The notes under the pieces were generated by a model, which had not been told where the DNA came from, ran no database searches, and saw only the letters and a list, made by a program, of their open reading frames with translations. From assembly GCA_030248295.1 (NCBI GenBank), contig JASANH010001575.1, positions 124,001 to 188,000 on the forward strand: a stretch of 64,000 nucleotides of DNA, read 5' to 3'. Of this stretch, positions 61,962-64,000 are shown piece by piece. Both the position numbers and the translations under genes were made by a program. Each line of letters starts with the position of its first letter. Positions within the stretch are counted from its first letter, which is position 1. This DNA comes from Mesodorylaimus sp. YZB2_4 (Eukaryota > Nematoda > Enoplea > Dorylaimida > Dorylaimidae).

Positions 61962-64000
61962 TTTTAGAAGAAAAAAATTAAAAAACTTTTAAACGAAACG
62001 AAGAACGCGAAAAATGAGCGAGAGAATTTGTTTGCAACCGCACAGAAGAAATGCACTGAATACAATGAGCTGATTGCGAGCAGCTGCGAAAGTCCTCGCC
62101 TGACTCGGCATTGTAAAGTCGTGCACGCTGGCGATTGGTCAGCTGGCCCAGGTCGCAGTCCGACTGGCTTTCGTATTCAGCCCTAACCTGACCCTTTCAA
62201 AATCAGAGAAAACCCAAACCCAAAATTATGAAAAAGAGGGACGCACCGAGCGAATGAATGCAAAAACCAGAACTCTTGGAAATCATCGACAGATTCGGTT
62301 AGCATGTACGTATGGTGTAAGCACGGTCTACCCAGCATCATGTCGACAGACCCACAGATCCTGCCGCGTTTAGGGTGAGCTGCCCCGAGCGGCGGATCAG
62401 CCGGATTGAGAGCTTTGAATCCGCGCCAAAATATCTCTCTAAAGGCGTTGTATCACGCCTGTTCGCGCAGACAGCTAGAATTCACAGTTCAACTCATCCA
62501 TAAGTGATGTACGCACTATTTTGGGCCTCTTTCATTTTCTTTCCACAAAATGGTTCAATGTTGTTTTCTTCCAGCTCGCCACCGAATATTCGTTGGGATC
62601 AAAGTCCAATCGGGAACCTGACTTTGGCTGTTACTTGTGAGCCAGGGAAATCTAGCCCCCCCTATATTTAGTGTGTAGTGTGATTTGCATATCGCCTGAT
62701 TTGCTGATCGACCTAGGCATGTCTATTGTGTGTAAGATTTGTTCTTCTGCGCCAGGTCAGGGAACTAGTTGTGCTCTATACCCGTGTGTATTAGGAATGT
62801 ATATAAGGAGCCCGTTCTGCGGTGCTCGAGCAGTCGCAGTCATTCGTGGTCTTCGTATTTCTTGCTTGTACGTCGGCTCGTATTGAACGATTTCAGTTGG
62901 TTGTCAGTGGTCTGTTTGGGCAATGTTCCGTGTGCCGAGTGGACGTCGATTTCGCCCATATCCAGCCCGATCTTTGGGTAAGCAGTCTTGTTGAGTGTAA
63001 CTGTTTATTGTGTCTATATTAGGCTAGGCCAGTCAACTACGTTACACTGGCAACCTCCAAGGCACTGCCATCTCTTTGCATCGCGTTCGGGCTGGAGACC
63101 CAAAGCACCCATCTTTTCTTCCCCATCCCCATTCTTACCCTGTTGGTTTTTGTCCGAAATCCTTCGACCCCACTCCCGCCTGAGCGCCAATTCCTTAATG
63201 GCTATAACTCTGGGTCGGTTCTGGATTGGGGATCGGGCTGGGTGGCCTCACACCTGGGTCGGTCAATTTAGGTGCTCTGCAGCAATGCTGCATTCGTTGG
63301 TTAGCGGTAATCAGAGAACAACATTCAACAAGCTGAGATGAAGAGTCAGGGATTGGTTGATTTCACTTTCAGCAAAGCAGTCTAGCACTCTGGCGGAAAG
63401 ACGCGTGTCTTGAAATAAAAACCTGACAGATTAGAGTGGAGTACATTCCAATATATCGATATCAGACAAATGTCATTTGAAAATAAAGAGTAAAACGTGC
63501 ATTAAAAAATACTTTTAAAAGTCAAGTTCCTACTTTTCACGCACATAGCTACATCGTAGGAAAGACGATTCCATGAGTGCACTGTTACGGATGACTTGTT
63601 GAGTTCCCTCAGCACTCTTCGTTCACACGTTCCCTCAACAGTGACATATTTGCAGCAGGCATCTCCGTCAAATATGGCCTGCTAATCTACCAAAAAGCTG
63701 AATCTCTATACCTGCCCAAATCAAAAATAATCCATGAGTAACCAACTTGGCAAAGCGATCACTCGACATTAACGCTGATATAAATTAAAAACAAGATGTA
63801 GATATGACTTTGATATATATACCAGAAAAATATTGTGCAGATGTGAATATTCAAATCATAACTTTTGGAAAGATATGAATATTTATTTGAGATGGAGAAT
63901 TCTGAAAGCTCTAAAGTCCTGAGTATTAAAAAACCGCGAGAAATTAAAAGTTTGAATCAAAAAGACTTTGCTTTTTACTTTTCCCAGACACGATGGTTCA
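61962..64000. other. Upstream of the receptor gene; possible solo LTR at 62673-63045
   Basis: 62673 (tgtagtgtgattt) to 63045 (aactacgttaca) has TGTA...TACA ends, a TATA-like tatataagg near 62801, and a following tggcaacctccaagg that could be a primer site; no gag or pol frame follows before the window end. The rest, especially after 63400, is AT-rich with no feature I can support. Confidence 0.3.

Overview
This is a window of a metazoan nuclear genome. The genes carry many short introns (50 to a few hundred bases, GT/AG, acceptors mostly TTTTCAG or TTTTTAG) and encode animal families: ATG16L1, the metazoan SpoT homologue HDDC3/MESH1 and a PLB1-type phospholipase. tRNA-derived SINEs, MITEs and a Ty3/gypsy element fill the spaces. 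The intron style and a local expansion of divergent tyrosine-phosphatase-like receptors would suit a nematode-like or other ecdysozoan genome, but this is inference; the phylum cannot be read from the window. All exon models come from splice sites and reading-frame continuity read by eye.

Layout. 0.9-2.4 kb: partial unknown gene (-). 2.4-6.3 kb: no gene, but copies of a structured repeat and SINE pieces. 6.28-10.53 kb: complete 11-exon phospholipase B1-like membrane lipase (+), convergent with a small tail-anchored unknown protein (10.78-11.57, -). 12.44-13.71 kb: intronless type II membrane protein with a Cys-rich ADAM-like ectodomain. 15.96-16.60 kb: small two-exon unknown gene. 17.82-18.99 kb: HDDC3.

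18.4-40.8 kb is a large inverted duplication. Its arms (18401-22717 and 35513-40767) each carry one copy of a type I receptor with a tyrosine-phosphatase-like cytoplasmic part, plus the last exon of HDDC3. The ~12.8 kb spacer holds several MITEs and SINEs and the complete 13-exon ATG16L1. Both receptor copies are damaged, each in a different part. The outer edge of the right arm abuts a Ty3/gypsy retrotransposon (40.77-47.99 kb, -) that lacks its 3' end and carries a nested MULE-like element with a perfect 9-bp target duplication.

48-53 kb holds SINEs, a decayed integrase-like gene followed by a TAF3-like PHD finger, and foldback elements. 53.44-54.54 kb encodes a vWA-like, probably GPI-anchored surface protein with one in-frame stop. 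57.1-62.0 kb (-) is an intact 12-exon paralogue of the receptor family (1361 aa), with signal peptide, Cys-rich ectodomain, a long Gly/Ser/Asn repeat stalk, one membrane span and a tyrosine phosphatase domain that keeps the CX5R motif.

Together, the phospholipase, type II protein, vWA protein and three receptor copies suggest a locus rich in fast-evolving surface proteins. The most novel material is this receptor family with its unfamiliar ectodomain and apparent active/pseudo-phosphatase split, and the covarying structured repeat.
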